Of a stretch of DNA of 64,000 nucleotides, positions 23,164 to 37,009 are shown piece by piece. Position numbers and translations under genes: made by a program. The DNA comes from Osmia lignaria lignaria (lineage: Eukaryota; Arthropoda; Insecta; Hymenoptera; Megachilidae), in NCBI RefSeq assembly GCF_051020975.1, contig NW_027478161.1, positions 25,270,001 to 25,334,000 on the forward strand, given 5' to 3'. Under the pieces are notes generated by a model that did no database searches, had not been told where the DNA came from, and worked only from the letters and a program-made list of their open reading frames with translations. Each line of letters begins with the position of its first letter. The first letter of the stretch is position 1.

Positions 23164-26100
23164 TCAGACGCGTAGTTCTCGAGATATATCAAGATATTTA
23201 AAAGTTCCGAAGCCGCACCAACATAATAGAGATACAGAAACACCGTGGCCCCTTTCTTTGAGATAACTCTGCACTATTGCGAGCTGCAAATGCCACTTCC
23301 AGCTTAGCTGCGCAGAAGAAGAACAACAAGAAGAAGAAATATCTCGAAATATGTCCGTCAGGCCCCTTCCCTTGTGATATATCTGCAAATATCTCGGAAA
23401 CGAAGCGAGCTATTGCAAAATGTTGAGAGACCTTTTTTGTCGAGAATTATGTTTCCTACAATTTATGTTCTATGATATTTTTTGATCAGAAGCGTAGTTC
23501 TCGAGATATATCGAGATATTTAAAAGTTTCGAAGCCGCACCAACATAATAGGGATACAGAAACACCGTGGCCCCTTTCTTTGAGATAACTCTGCACTAGT
23601 GCGAGCCGCAAATGCCACTTCCAGCTTAGCTGTGCAGAAGAAGAACAACAAGAAGAAGAAATATCTCGAAATATATCCGTCAGGCCCCTTCCCTTGAGAT
23701 AAATCTGCAAATATCTCGGAAACGAAGCGAGCTATGGCAAAATGTTAAGAGAAGTTTTTTGTAGAGAATTAAGTTTCCTACTTTTTATGTTCTATGATAT
23801 TTTTTGATCAGATGCGTAGTTCTCGAGATATATCGAGATATTTAAAAGTTCCGAAGCCGCACCAACATAATAGGGATACAGAAACACCGTGGCCCCTTTC
23901 TTTGAGATAACTCTGCACTAGTGCGAGCCGCAAATGCCACTTCCAGCTTAGCTGTGCAGAAGAAGAACAACAAGAAGAAGAAATATCTCGAAATATGTCC
24001 GTCAGGCCCCTTCCCTTGAGATATATCTGCAAATATCTCGGAAACGAAGCGAGCTATGGCAAAATGTTAAGAGACCTTTTTTGTCGAGAATTAAGTTTCC
24101 TACTTTTTATGTTCTATGATATTTTTTGATCAGATGCGTAGTTCTCGAGATATATCAAGATATTTAAAAGTTCCGAAGCCGCACCAACATAATAGAGATA
24201 CAGAAACACCGTGGCCCCTTTCTTTGAGATAACTCTGCACTATTCCGAGCTGTAAATGCCACTTCCAGCTTAGCTGTGCAGAAGAAGAACAACAAGAAGA
24301 AGAAATATCTCGAAATATGTCCGTCAGGCCCCTTCCCTTGAGATATATCTGCAAATATCTCGGAAACGAAGCGAGCTACGGCAAAATGTTAAGAGACCTT
24401 TTTTGTAGAGAATTATGTTTCCTACAATTTATGTTCTATGATATTTTTTGATCAGAAGCGTAGTTTTCGAGATATATCGAGATATTTAAAAGTTCCGAAG
24501 CCGCACCAACATAATAGAGATACAGAAACACCATGGCCCCTTTCTTTGAGATAACTGTGCACTAGTGCGAGCCGCAAATGCCACTTCCAGCTTAGCTGTG
24601 CAGAAGAAGAACAACAAGAAGAAGAAATATCTCGAAATATGTCCGTCAGGCCCCTTCCCTTGAGATATATCTGCAAATATCTCGGAAACGAAGCGAGCTA
24701 TGGCAAAATGTTAAGAGACCGTTTTTGTAGAGAATTAAGTTTCCTACTTTTTATGTTCTATGATATTTTTTGATCAGACGCGTAGTTCTCGAGATATATC
24801 AAGATATTTAAAAGTTTCGAAGCCGCACCAACATAATAGAGATACAGAAACACCGTGGCCCCTTTCTTTGAGATAACTCTGCACTATTGCGAGCTGCAAA
24901 TGCCACTTCCAGCTTAGCTGTGCAGAAGAAGAACAACAAGAAGAAGAAATATCTCGAAATATGTCCGTCAGGCCCCTTCCGTTGAGATATATCTGCAAAT
25001 ATCTCGGAAACGAAGCGAGCTATGGCAAAATGTTAAGAGACCTTTTTTGTCGAGAATTATGTTTCCTACAATTTATGTTCTATGAGATTTTCTGATCAGA
25101 AGCGTAGTTTTCGAGATATATCGAGATATTTAAAAGTTCCGAAGCCGCACCAACATAATAGAGATACAGAAACACCGTGGCCCCTTTCTTTGAGATAACT
25201 GTGCACTAGTGCGAGCCGCAAATGCCACTTCCAGCTTAGCTGTGCAGAAGAAGAACAACAAGAAGAAGAAATATCTCGAAATATGCCCGTCAGGCCCCTT
25301 CCCTTGAGATATATCTGCAAATATCTCGGAAACGAAGCGAGCTATGGCAAAATGTTAAGAGACCGTTTTTGTAGAGAATTAAGTTTCCTACTTTTTATGT
25401 TCTATGATATTTTTTGATCAGACGCGTAGTTCTCGAGATATATCAAGATATTTAAAAGTTCCGAAGCCGCACCAACATAATAGAGATACAGAAACACCGT
25501 GGCCCCTTTCTTTGAGATAACTCTGCACTATTGCGAGCTGCAAATGCCACTTCCAGCTTAGCTGTGCAGAAGAAGAACAACAAGAAGAAGAAATATCTCG
25601 AAATATGTCCATCAGGCCCCTTCCCTTGAGATATATCTGCAAATATCTCGGAAAGGAAGCGAGCTATGGCAAAATGTTAAGAGACCTTTTTTGTCGAGAA
25701 TTATGTTTCCTACAATTTATGTTCTATGATATTTTTTGATCAGATGCGTAGTTCTCGAGATATATCAAGATATTTAAAAGTTCCGAAGCCGCACCAACAT
25801 AATAGAGATACAGAAACACCGTGGCCCCTTTCTTTGAGATAACTCTGCACTATTCCGAGCTGTAAATGCCACTTCCAGCTTAGCTGTGCAGAAGAAGAAC
25901 AACAAGAAGAAGAAATATCTCGAAATATGTCCGTCAGGCCCCTTCCCTTGAGATATATCTGCAAATATCTCGGAAACGAAGCGAGCTATGGCAAAATGTT
26001 AAGAGACCTTTTTTGTAGAGAATTATGTTTCCTACAATTTATGTTCTATGATATTTTTTGATCAGAAGCGTAGTTTTCGAGATATATCGAGATATTTAAA

Positions 26101-26705
26101 AGTTCCGGAGCCGCACCAACATAATAGAGATACAGAAACACCGTGGCCCCTTTCTTTGAGATAACTGTGCACTAGTGCGAGCCGCAAATGCCACTTCCAG
26201 CTTAGCTGTGCAGAAGAAGAACAACAAGAAGAAGAAATATCTCGAAATATGTCCGTCAGGCCCCTTCCCTTGAGATATATCTGCAAATATCTCGGAAACG
26301 AAGCGAGCTATGGCAAAATGTTAAGAGACCGTTTTTGTAGAGAATTAAGTTTCCTACTTTTTATGTTCTATGATATTTTTTGATCAGACGCGTAGTTCTC
26401 GAGATATATCAAGATATTTAAAAGTTCCGAAGCCGCACCAACATAATAGAGATACAGAAACACCGTGGCCCCTTTCTTTGAGATAACTCTGCACTATTGC
26501 GAGCTGCAAATGCCACTTCCAGCTTAGCTGTGCAGAAGAAGAACAACAAGAAGAAGAAATATCTCGAAATATGTCCGTCAGGCCCCTTCCCTTGAGATAT
26601 ATCTGCAAATATCTCGGAAACGAAGCGAGCTATGGCAAAATGTTAAGAGACCGTTTTTGTAGAGAATTAAGTTTCCTACTTTTTATGTTCTATGATATTT
26701 TTTGA
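23164..26705. repeat. 11-mer higher-order repeat, copy 2 (3542 bp)
   Basis: Same unit order and marks as copy 1. Reading the two in register I saw only about four substitutions: 20211 C against 23753 A, 21550 T against 25092 C, 22731 T against 26273 A, and 22809 C against 26351 T. That would be near 99.9% identity, pending a proper alignment. Confidence 0.9.
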
Positions 26706-29700
26706 TCAGACGCGTAGTTCTCGAGATATATCAAGGTATTTAAAAGTTCCGAAGCCGCACCAACATAATAGAGATACAGAAACACCGTGGCCCCTTTCTT
26801 TGAGATAACTCTGCACTATTGCGAGCTGCAAATGCCACTTCCAGCTTAGCTGTGCAGAAGAAGAACAACAAGAAGAAGAAATATCTCGAAATATGTCCGT
26901 CAGGCCCCTTCCCTTGTGATATATCTGCAAATATCTCGGAAACGAAGCGAGCTATGGCAAAATGTTAAGAGACCTTTTTTGTCGAGAATTATGTTTCCTA
27001 CAATTTATGTTCTATGATATTTTTTGATCAGAAGCGTAGTTCTCGAGATATATCGAGATATTTAAAAGTTCCGAAGCCGCACCAACATAATAGGGATACA
27101 GAAACACCGTGGCCCCTTTCTTTGAGATAACTCTGCACTAGTGCGAGCCGCAAATGCCACTTCCAGCTTAGCTGTGCAGAAGAAGAACAACAAGAAGAAG
27201 AAATATCTCGAAATATGTCCGTCAGGCCCCTTCCCTTGAGATAAATCTGCAAATATCTCGGAAACGAAGCGAGCTATGGCAAAATGTTAAGAGACGTTTT
27301 TTGTAGAGAATTAAGTTTCCTACTTTTTATGTTCTATGATATTTTTTGATCAGATGCGTAGTTCTCGAGATATATCAAGATATTTAAAAGTTCCGAAGCC
27401 GCACCAACATAATAGTGATACAGAAACACCGTGGCCCCTTTCTTTGAGATAACTCTGCACTATTCCGAGCTGTAAATGCCACTTCCAGCTTAGCTGTGCA
27501 GAAGAAGAACAACAAGAAGAAGAAATATCTCGAAATATGTCCGTCAGGCCCCTTCCCTTGAGATATATCTGCAAATATCTCGGAAACGAAGCGAGCTATG
27601 GCAAAATGTTAAGAGACCTTTTTTGTCGAGAATTAAGTTTCCTACTTTTTATGTTCTATGATATTTTTTGATCAGATGCGTAGTTCTCGAGATATATCAA
27701 GATATTTAAAAGTTCCGAAGCCGCACCAACATAATAGAGATACAGAAACACCGTGGCCCCTTTCTTTGAGATAACTCTGCACTATTCCGAGCTGTAAATG
27801 CCACTTCCAGCTTAGCTGTGCAGAAGAAGAACAACAAGAAGAAGAAATATCTCGAAATATGTCCGTCAGGCCCCTTCCCTTGAGATATATCTGCAAATAT
27901 CTCGGAAACGAAGCGAGCTACGGCAAAATGTTAAGAGACCTTTTTTGTAGAGAATTATGTTTCCTACAATTTATGTTCTATGATATTTTTTGATCAGAAG
28001 CGTAGTTTTCGAGATATATCGAGATATTTAAAAGTTCCGAAGCCGCACCAACATAATAGAGATACAGAAACACCATGGCCCCTTTCTTTGAGATAACTGT
28101 GCACTAGTGCGAGCCGCAAATGCCACTTCCAGCTTAGCTGTGCAGAAGAAGAACAACAAGAAGAAGAAATATCTCGAAATATGTCCGTCAGGCCCCTTCC
28201 CTTGAGATATATCTGCAAATATCTCGGAAACGAAGCGAGCTATGGCAAAATGTTAAGAGACCGTTTTTGTAGAGAATTAAGTTTCCTACTTTTTATGTTC
28301 TATGATATTTTTTGATCAGACGCGTAGTTCTCGAGATATATCAAGATATTTAAAAGTTTCGAAGCCGCACCAACATAATAGAGATACAGAAACACCGTGG
28401 CCCCTTTCTTTGAGATAACTCTGCACTATTGCGAGCTGCAAATGCCACTTCCAGCTTAGCTGTGCAGAAGAAGAACAACAAGAAGAAGAAATATCTCGAA
28501 ATATGTCCGTCAGGCCCCTTCCGTTGAGATATATCTGCAAATATCTCGGAAACGAAGCGAGCTATGGCAAAATGTTAAGAGACCTTTTTTGTCGAGAATT
28601 ATGTTTCCTACAATTTATGTTCTATGAGATTTTTTGATCAGAAGCGTAGTTTTCGAGATATATCGAGATATTTAAAAGTTCCGAAGCCGCACCAACATAA
28701 TAGAGATACAGAAACACCGTGGCCCCTTTCTTTGAGATAACTGTGCACTAGTGCGAGCCGCAAATGCCACTTCCAGCTTAGCTGTGCAGAAGAAGAACAA
28801 CAAGAAGAAGAAATATCTCGAAATATGTCCGTCAGGCCCCTTCCCTTGAGATATATCTGCAAATATCTCGGAAACGAAGCGAGCTATGGCAAAATGTTAA
28901 GAGACCGTTTTTGTAGAGAATTAAGTTTCCTACTTTTTATGTTCTATGATATTTTTTGATCAGACGCGTAGTTCTCGAGATATATCAAGATATTTAAAAG
29001 TTCCGAAGCCGCACCAACATAATAGAGATACAGAAACACCGTGGCCCCTTTCTTTGAGATAACTCTGCACTATTGCGAGCTGCAAATGCCACTTCCAGCT
29101 TAGCTGTGCAGAAGAAGAACAACAAGAAGAAGAAATATCTCGAAATATGTCCGTCAGGCCCCTTCCCTTGAGATATATCTGCAAATATCTCGGAAAGGAA
29201 GCGAGCTATGGCAAAATGTTAAGAGACCTTTTTTGTCGAGAATTCTGTTTCCTACAATTTATGTTCTATGATATTTTTTGATCAGATGCGTAGTTCTCGA
29301 GATATATTAAGATATTTAAAAGTTCCGAAGCCGCACCAACATAATAGAGATACAGAAACACCGTGGCCACTTTCTTTGAGATAACTCTGCACTATTCCGA
29401 GCTGTAAATGCCACTTCCAGCTTAGCTGTGCAGAAGAAGAACAACAAGAAGAAGAAATATCTCGAAATATGTCCGTCAGGCCCCTTCCCTTGAGATATAT
29501 CTGCAAATATCTCGGAAACGAAGCGAGCTATGGCAAAATGTTAAGAGACCTTTTTTGTAGAGAATTATGTTTCCTACAATTTATGTTCTATGATATTTTT
29601 TGATCAGAAGCGTAGTTTTCGAGATATATCGAGATATTTAAAAGTTCCGGAGCCGCACCAACATAATAGAGATACAGAAACACCGTGGCCCCTTTCTTTG

Positions 29701-30247
29701 AGATAACTGTGCACTAGTGCGAGCCGCAAATGCCACTTCCAGCTTAGCTGTGCAGAAGAAGAACAACAAGAAGAAGAAATATCTCGAAATATGTCCGTCA
29801 GGCCCCTTCCCTTGAGATATATCTGCAAATATCTCGGAAACGAAGCGAGCTATGGCAAAATGTTAAGAGACCGTTTTTGTAGAGAATTAAGTTTCCTACT
29901 TTTTATGTTCTATGATATTTTTTGATCAGACGCGTAGTTCTCGAGATATATCAAGATATTTAAAAGTTCCGAAGCCGCACCAACATAATAGAGATACAGA
30001 AACACCGTGGCCCCTTTCTTTGAGATAACTCTGCACTATTGCGAGCTGCAAATGCCACTTCCAGCTTAGCTGTGCAGAAGAAGAACAACAAGAAGAAGAA
30101 ATATCTCGAAATATGTCCGTCAGGCCCCTTCCCTTGAGATATATCTGCAAATATCTCGGAAACGAAGCGAGCTATGGCAAAATGTTAAGAGACCGTTTTT
30201 GTAGAGAATTAAGTTTCCTACTTTTTATGTTCTATGATATTTTTTGA
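26706..30247. repeat. 11-mer higher-order repeat, copy 3 (3542 bp, partly converted)
   Basis: The register and most marks are kept (CCATGGCC at 28073, GAGCTACGGC near 27917, TCTATGAGATT near 28621, TTCCGGAGCC near 29646). The third unit (27350) has a class C body instead of the A-like body of copies 1 and 2, yet keeps their GTCGAGAATTAAG end. The seventh and eighth units lack the ATGCCCGTC and GTCCATCAGG marks. New private changes are TCAAGGTATTT (26732), TAGTGATAC (27416), TATATTAAG (29306) and GTGGCCACTTTC (29364). Confidence 0.87.
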
Positions 30248-31213
30248 TCAGACGCGTAGTTCTCGAGATATATCAAGGTATTTAAAAGTTCCGAAGCCGC
30301 ACCAACATAATAGAGATACAGAAACACCGTGGCCCCTTTCTTTGAGATAACTCTGCACTATTGCGAGCTGCAAATGCCACTTCCAGCTTAGCTGTGCAGA
30401 AGAAGAACAACAAGAAGAAGAAATATCTCGAAATATGTCCGTCAGGCCCCTTCCCTTGTGATATATCTGCAAATATCTCGGAAACGAAGCGAGCTATGGC
30501 AAAATGTTAAGAGACCTTTTTTGTCGAGAATTATGTTTCCTACAATTTATGTTCTATGATATTTTTTGATCAGAAGCGTAGTTCTCGAGATATATCGAGA
30601 TATTTAAAAGTTCCGAAGCCGCACCAACATAATAGGGATACAGAAACACCGTGGCCCCTTTCTTTGAGATAACTCTGCACTAGTGCGAGCCGCAAATGCC
30701 ACTTCCAGCTTAGCTGTGCAGAAGAAGAACAACAAGAAGAAGAAATATCTCGAAATATGTCCGTCAGGCCCCTTCCCTTGAGATAAATCTGCAAATATCT
30801 CGGAAACGAAGCGAGCTATGGCAAAATGTTAAGAGACGTTTTTTGTAGAGAATTAAGTTTCCTACTTTTTATGTTCTATGATATTTTTTGATCAGATGCG
30901 TAGTTCTCGAGATATATCAAGATATTTAAAAGTTCCGAAGCCGCACCAACATAATAGAGATACAGAAACACCGTGGCCCCTTTCTTTGAGATAACTCTGC
31001 ACTATCCCGAGCTGTAAATGCCACTTCCAGCTTAGCTGTGCAGAAGAAGAACAACAAGAAGAAGAAATATCTCGAAATATGTCCGTCAGGCCCCTTCCCT
31101 TGAGATATATCTGCAAATATCTCGGAAACGAAGCGAGCTATGGCAAAATGTTAAGAGACCTTTTTTGTAGAGAATTATGTTTCCTACAATTTATGTTCTA
31201 TGATATTTTTTGA
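30248..31213. repeat. 11-mer higher-order repeat, partial copy 4 (3 units)
   Basis: H (30248, with the TCAAGGTATTT mark of copy 3), A (30570) and C (30892, with private CACTATCCCGAG) continue the register of copy 3. The next unit (31214 B) does not match 27672 C, so the 11-mer ends here. Confidence 0.82.
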
Positions 31214-31857
31214 TCAGAAGCGTAGTTTTCGAGATATATCGAGATATTTAAAAGTTCCGAAGCCGCACCAACATAATAGAGATACAGAAACACCGTGGCC
31301 CCTTTCTTTGAGATAACTGTGCACTAGTGCAAGCCGCAAATGCCACTTCCAGCTTAGCTGTGCAGAAGAAGAACAACAAGAAGAAGAAATATCTCGAAAT
31401 ATGTCCGTCAGGCCCCTTCCCTTGAGATATATCTGCAAATATCTCGGAAACGAAGCGAGCTATGGCAAAATGTTAAGAGACCTTTTTTGTCGAGAATTAT
31501 GTTTCCTACAATTTATGTTCTATGATATTTTTTGATCAGAAGCGTAGTTTTCGAGATATATCGAGATATTTAAAAGTTCCGAAGCCGCACCAACATAATA
31601 GAGATACAGAAACACCGTGGCCCCTTTCTTTGAGATAACTGTGCACTAGTGCAAGCCGCAAATGCCACTTCCAGCTTAGCTGTGCAGAAGAAGAACAACA
31701 AGAAGAAGAAATATCTCGAAATATGTCCGTCAGGCCCCTTCCCTTGAGATAAATCTGCAAATATCTCGGAAACGAAGCGAGCTATGGCAAAATGTTAAGA
31801 GACGTTTTTTGTAGAGAATTAAGTTTCCTACTTTTTATGTTCTATGATATTTTTTGA
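31214..31857. repeat. Two-unit junction between 11-mer and 4-mer domains
   Basis: Both units have a class B left part with the GTGCAAGCC mark that characterises the 4-mer domain. The second (31536) ends in GAGATAAATC and GACGTTTTTTG...TTAAG...CTTTTT, the right end of a class A unit, so it is a B/A chimera that shortens the following 4-mer pattern to three units. Confidence 0.75.
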
Positions 31858-33145
31858 TCAGATGCGTAGTTCTCGAGATATATCAAGATATTTAAAAGTT
31901 CCGAAGCCGCACCAACATAATAGAGATACAGAAACACCGTGGCCCCTTTCTTTGAGATAACTCTGCACTATTCCGAGCTGTAAATGCCACTTCCAGCTTA
32001 GCTGTGCAGAAGAAGAACAACAAGAAGAAGAAATATCTCGAAATATGTCCGTCAGGCCCCTTCCCTTGAGATATATCTGCAAATATCTCGGAAACGAAGC
32101 GAGCTATGGCAAAATGTTAAGAGACCTTTTTTGTAGAGAATTATGTTTCCTACAATTTATGTTCTATGATATTTTTTGATCAGAAGCGTAGTTTTCGAGA
32201 TATATCGAGATATTTAAAAGTTCCGAAGCCGCACCAACATAATAGAGATACAGAAACACCGTGGCCCCTTTCTTTGAGATAACTGTGCACTAGTGCAAGC
32301 CGCAAATGCCACTTCCAGCTTAGCTGTGCAGAAGAAGAACAACAAGAAGAAGAAATATCTCGAAATATGTCCGTCAGGCCCCTTCCCTTGAGATATATCT
32401 GCAAATATCTCGGAAACGAAGCGAGCTATGGCAAAATGTTAAGAGACCTTTTTTGTCGAGAATTATGTTTCCTACAATTTATGTTCTATGATATTTTTTG
32501 ATCAGAAGCGTAGTTTTCGAGATATATCGAGATATTTAAAAGTTCCGAAGCCGCACCAACATAATAGAGATACAGAAACACCGTGGCCCCTTTCTTTGAG
32601 ATAACTCTGCACTATTGCGAGCTGGAAATGCCACTTCCAGTTTAGCTGTGCAGAAGAAGAACAACAAGAAGAAGAAATATCTCGAAATATGTCCGTCAGG
32701 CCCCTTCCCTTGTGATATATCTGCAAATATCTCGGAAACGAAGCGAGCTATGGCAAAATGTTAAGAGACCTTTTTTGTCGAGAATTATGTTTCCTACAAT
32801 TTATGTTCTATGATATTTTTTGATCAGAAGCGTAGTTCTCGAGATATATCGAGATATTTAAAAGTTCCGAAGCCGCACCAACATAATAGGGATACAGAAA
32901 CACCGTGGCCCCTTTCTTTGAGATAACTCTGCACTAGTGCGAGCCGCAAATGCCACTTCCAGCTTAGCTGTGCAGAAGAAGAACAACAAGAAGAAGAAAT
33001 ATCTCGAAATATGTCCGTCAGGCCCCTTCCCTTGAGATAAATCTGCAAATATCTCGGAAACGAAGCGAGCTATGGCAAAATGTTAAGAGACGTTTTTTGT
33101 AGAGAATTAAGTTTCCTACTTTTTATGTTCTATGATATTTTTTGA
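31858..33145. repeat. 4-mer higher-order repeat, copy 1 (1288 bp)
   Basis: Unit order: C (31858), B with GTGCAAGCC (32180), a D/H chimera (32502; D-type GAGCTGGAAATG and CCAGTTTAG followed by the H-type CCTTGTGATAT), A (32824). The same four units follow at 33146. Confidence 0.88.
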
Positions 33146-34433
33146 TCAGATGCGTAGTTCTCGAGATATATCAAGATATTTAAAAGTTCCGAAGCCGCAC
33201 CAACATAATAGAGATACAGAAACACCGTGGCCCCTTTCTTTGAGATAACTCTGCACTATTCCGAGCTGTAAATGCCACTTCCAGCTTAGCTGTGCAGAAG
33301 AAGAACAACAAGAAGAAGAAATATCTCGAAATATGTCCGTCAGGCCCCTTCCCTTGAGATATATCTGCAAATATCTCGGAAACGAAGCGAGCTATGGCAA
33401 AATGTTAAGAGACCTTTTTTGTAGAGAATTATGTTTCCTACAATTTATGTTCTATGATATTTTTTGATCAGAAGCGTAGTTTTCGAGATATATCGAGATA
33501 TTTAAAAGTTCCGAAGCCGCACCAACATAATAGAGATACAGAAACACCGTGGCCCCTTTCTTTGAGATAACTGTGCACTAGTGCAAGCCGCAAATGCCAC
33601 TTCCAGCTTAGCTGTGCAGAAGAAGAACAACAAGAAGAAGAAATATCTCGAAATATGTCCGTCAGGCCCCTTCCCTTGAGATATATCTGCAAATATCTCG
33701 GAAACGAAGCGAGCTATGGCAAAATGTTAAGAGACCTTTTTTGTCGAGAATTATGTTTCCTACAATTTATGTTCTATGATATTTTTTGATCAGAAGCGTA
33801 GTTTTCGAGATATATCGAGATATTTAAAAGTTCCGAAGCCGCACCAACATAATAGAGATACAGAAACACCGTGGCCCCTTTCTTTGAGATAACTCTGCAC
33901 TATTGCGAGCTGGAAATGCCACTTCCAGTTTAGCTGTGCAGAAGAAGAACAACAAGAAGAAGAATTATCTCGAAATATGTCCGTCAGGCCCCTTCCCTTG
34001 TGATATATCTGCAAATATCTCGGAAACGAAGCGAGCTATGGCAAAATGTTAAGAGACCTTTTTTGTCGAGAATTATGTTTCCTACAATTTATGTTCTATG
34101 ATATTTTTTGATCAGAAGCGTAGTTCTCGAGATATATCGAGATATTTAAAAGTTCCGAAGCCGCACCAACATAATAGGGATACAGAAACACCGTGGCCCC
34201 TTTCTTTGAGATAACTCTGCACTAGTGCGAGCCGCAAATGCCACTTCCAGCTTAGCTGTGCAGAAGAAGAACAACAAGAAGAAGAAATATCTCCAAATAT
34301 GTCCGTCAGGCCCCTTCCCTTGAGATAAATCTGCAAATATCTCGGAAACGAAGCGAGCTATGGCAAAATGTTAAGAGACGTTTTTTGTAGAGAATTAAGT
34401 TTCCTACTTTTTATGTTCTATGATATTTTTTGA
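33146..34433. repeat. 4-mer higher-order repeat, copy 2 (1288 bp)
   Basis: C, B with GTGCAAGCC, D/H chimera, A, as in copy 1. Private changes are GAAGAATTATCTCG near 33961 and ATCTCCAAATATG near 34290. Confidence 0.88.
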
Positions 34434-35240
34434 TCAGATGCGTAGTTCTCGAGATATATCAAGATATTTAAAAGTTCCGAAGCCGCACCAACATAATAGA
34501 GATACAGAAACACCGTGGCCCCTTTCTTTGAGATAACTCTGCACTATTCCGAGCTGTAAATGCCACTTCCAGCTTAGCTGTGCAGAAGAAGAACAACAAG
34601 AAGAAGAAATATCTCGAAATATGTCCGTCAGGCCCCTTCCCTTGAGATATATCTGCAAATATCTCGGAAACGAAGCGAGCTATGGCAAAATGTTAAGAGA
34701 CCTTTTTTGTAGAGAATTATGTTTCCTACAATTTATGTTCTATGATATTTTTTGATCAGAAGCGTAGTTTTCGAGATATATCGAGATATTTAAAAGTTCC
34801 GAAGCCGCACCAACATAATAGAGATACAGAAACACCGTGGCCCCTTTCTTTGAGATAACTGTGCACTAGTGCAAGCCGCAAATGCCACTTCCAGCTTAGC
34901 TGTGCAGAAGAAGAACAACAAGAAGAAGAAATATCTCGAAATATGTCCGTCAGGCCCCTTCCCTTGAGATATATCTGCAAATATCTCGGAAACGAAGCGA
35001 GCTATGGCAAAATGTTAAGAGACCTTTTTTGTCGAGAATTATGTTTCCTACAATTTATGTTCTATGATATTTTTTGATCAGAAGCGTAGTTTTCGAGATA
35101 TATCGAGATATTTAAAAGTTCCGAAGCCGCACCAACATAATAGAGATACAGAAACACCGTGGCCCCTTTCTTTGAGATAACTCTGCACTATTGCGAGCTG
35201 GAAATGCCACTTCCAGTTTAGCTGTGCAGAAGAAGAACAA
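34434..35240. repeat. 4-mer higher-order repeat, partial copy 3
   Basis: C (34434), B with GTGCAAGCC (34756) and the left part of a D unit (35078) continue the register. From about 35265 the D unit reads GTTAGTCCCC and GAGATAAATC, the standard D right end, instead of the H-type end of copies 1 and 2. The HOR therefore leaves through a junction inside the unit. Confidence 0.78.
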
Positions 35241-37009
35241 CAAGAAGAAGAAATATCTCGAAATATGTCCGTTAGTCCCCTTCCCTTGAGATAAATCTGC
35301 AAATATCTCGGAAACGAAGCGAGCTATGGCAAAATGTTAAGAGACCTTTTTTGTAGAGAATTAAGTTTCCTACTTTTTATGTTCTATGATATTTTTTGAT
35401 CAGATGCGTAGTTCTCGAGATATATCAAGATATTTAAAAGTTCCGAAGCCGCACCAACATAATAGAGATACAGAAACACCGTGGCCCCTTTCTTTGAGAT
35501 AACTCTGCACTATTCCGAGCTGTAAATGCCACTTCCAGCTTAGCTGTGCAGAAGAAGAACAACAAGAAGAAGAAATATCTCGAAATATGTCCGTCAGGCC
35601 CCTTCCCTTGAGATATATCTGCAAATATCTCGGAAACGAAGCGAGCTATGGCAAAATGTTAAGAGACCTTTTTTGTCGAGAATTATGTTTCCTACAATTT
35701 ATGTTCTATGATATTTTTTGATCAGAAGCGTAGTTTTCGAGATATATCGAGATATTTAAAAGTTCCGAAGCCGCACCAACATAATAGAGATACAGAAACA
35801 CCGTGGCCCCTTTCTTTGAGATAACTCTGCACTATTGCGAGCTGGAAATGCCACTTCCAGTTTAGCTGTGCAGAAGAAGAACAACAAGAAGAAGAAATAT
35901 CTCGAAATATGTCCGTTAGTCCCCTTCCCTTGAAATAAATCTGCAAATATCTCGGAAACGAAGCGAGCTATGGCAAAATGTTAAGAGACCTTTTTTGTAG
36001 AGAATTAAGTTTCCTACTTTTTATGTTCTATGATATTTTTTGATCAGATGCGTAGTTCTCGAGATATATCAAGATATTTAAAAGTTCCGAAGCCGCACCA
36101 ACATAATAGAGATACAGAAACACCGTGGCCCCTTTCTATGAGATAACTCTGCACTATTCCGAGCTGTAAATGCCACTTCCAGCTTAGCTGTGCAGAAGAA
36201 GAACAACAAGAAGAAGAAATATCTCGAAATATGTCCGTCAGGCCCCTTCCCTTGAGATATATCTGCAAATATCTCGGAAACGAAGCGAGCTATGGCAAAA
36301 TGTTAAGAGACCTTTTTTGTAGAGAATTATGTTTCCTACAATTTATGTTCTATGATATTTTTTGATCAGAAGCGTAGTTTTCGAGATATATCGAGATATT
36401 TAAAAGTTCCGAAGCCGCACCAACATAATAGAGATACAGAAACACCGTGGCCCCTTTCTTTGAGATAACTCTGCACTATTGCGAGCTGCAAATGCCACTT
36501 CCAGCTTAGCTGTGCAGAAGAAGAACAACAAGAAGAAGAAATATCTCGAAATATGTCCGTCAGGCCCCTTCCCTTGAGATGTATCTGCAAATATCTCGGA
36601 AACGAAGCGAGCTATGGCAAAATGTTAAAAGACCTTTTTTGTCGAGAATTATGTTTCCTACAATTTATGTTCTATGATATTTTTTGATCAGAAGCGTAGT
36701 TTTCGAGATATATCGAGATATTTAAAAGTTCCGAAGCCGCACCAACATAATAGAGATACAGAAACACCGTGGCCCCTTTCTTTGAGATAACTCTGCACTA
36801 TTGCGAGCTGGAAATGCCACTTCCAGTTTAGCTGTGCAGAAGAAGAACAACAAGAAGAAGAAATATCTCGAAATATGTCCGTTAGTCCCCTTCCCTTGAG
36901 ATAAATCTGCAAATATCTCGGAAACGAAGCGAGCTATGGCAAAATGTTAAGAGACCTTTTTTGTAGAGAATTAAGTTTCCTACTTTTTATGTTCTATGAT
37001 ATTTTTTGA

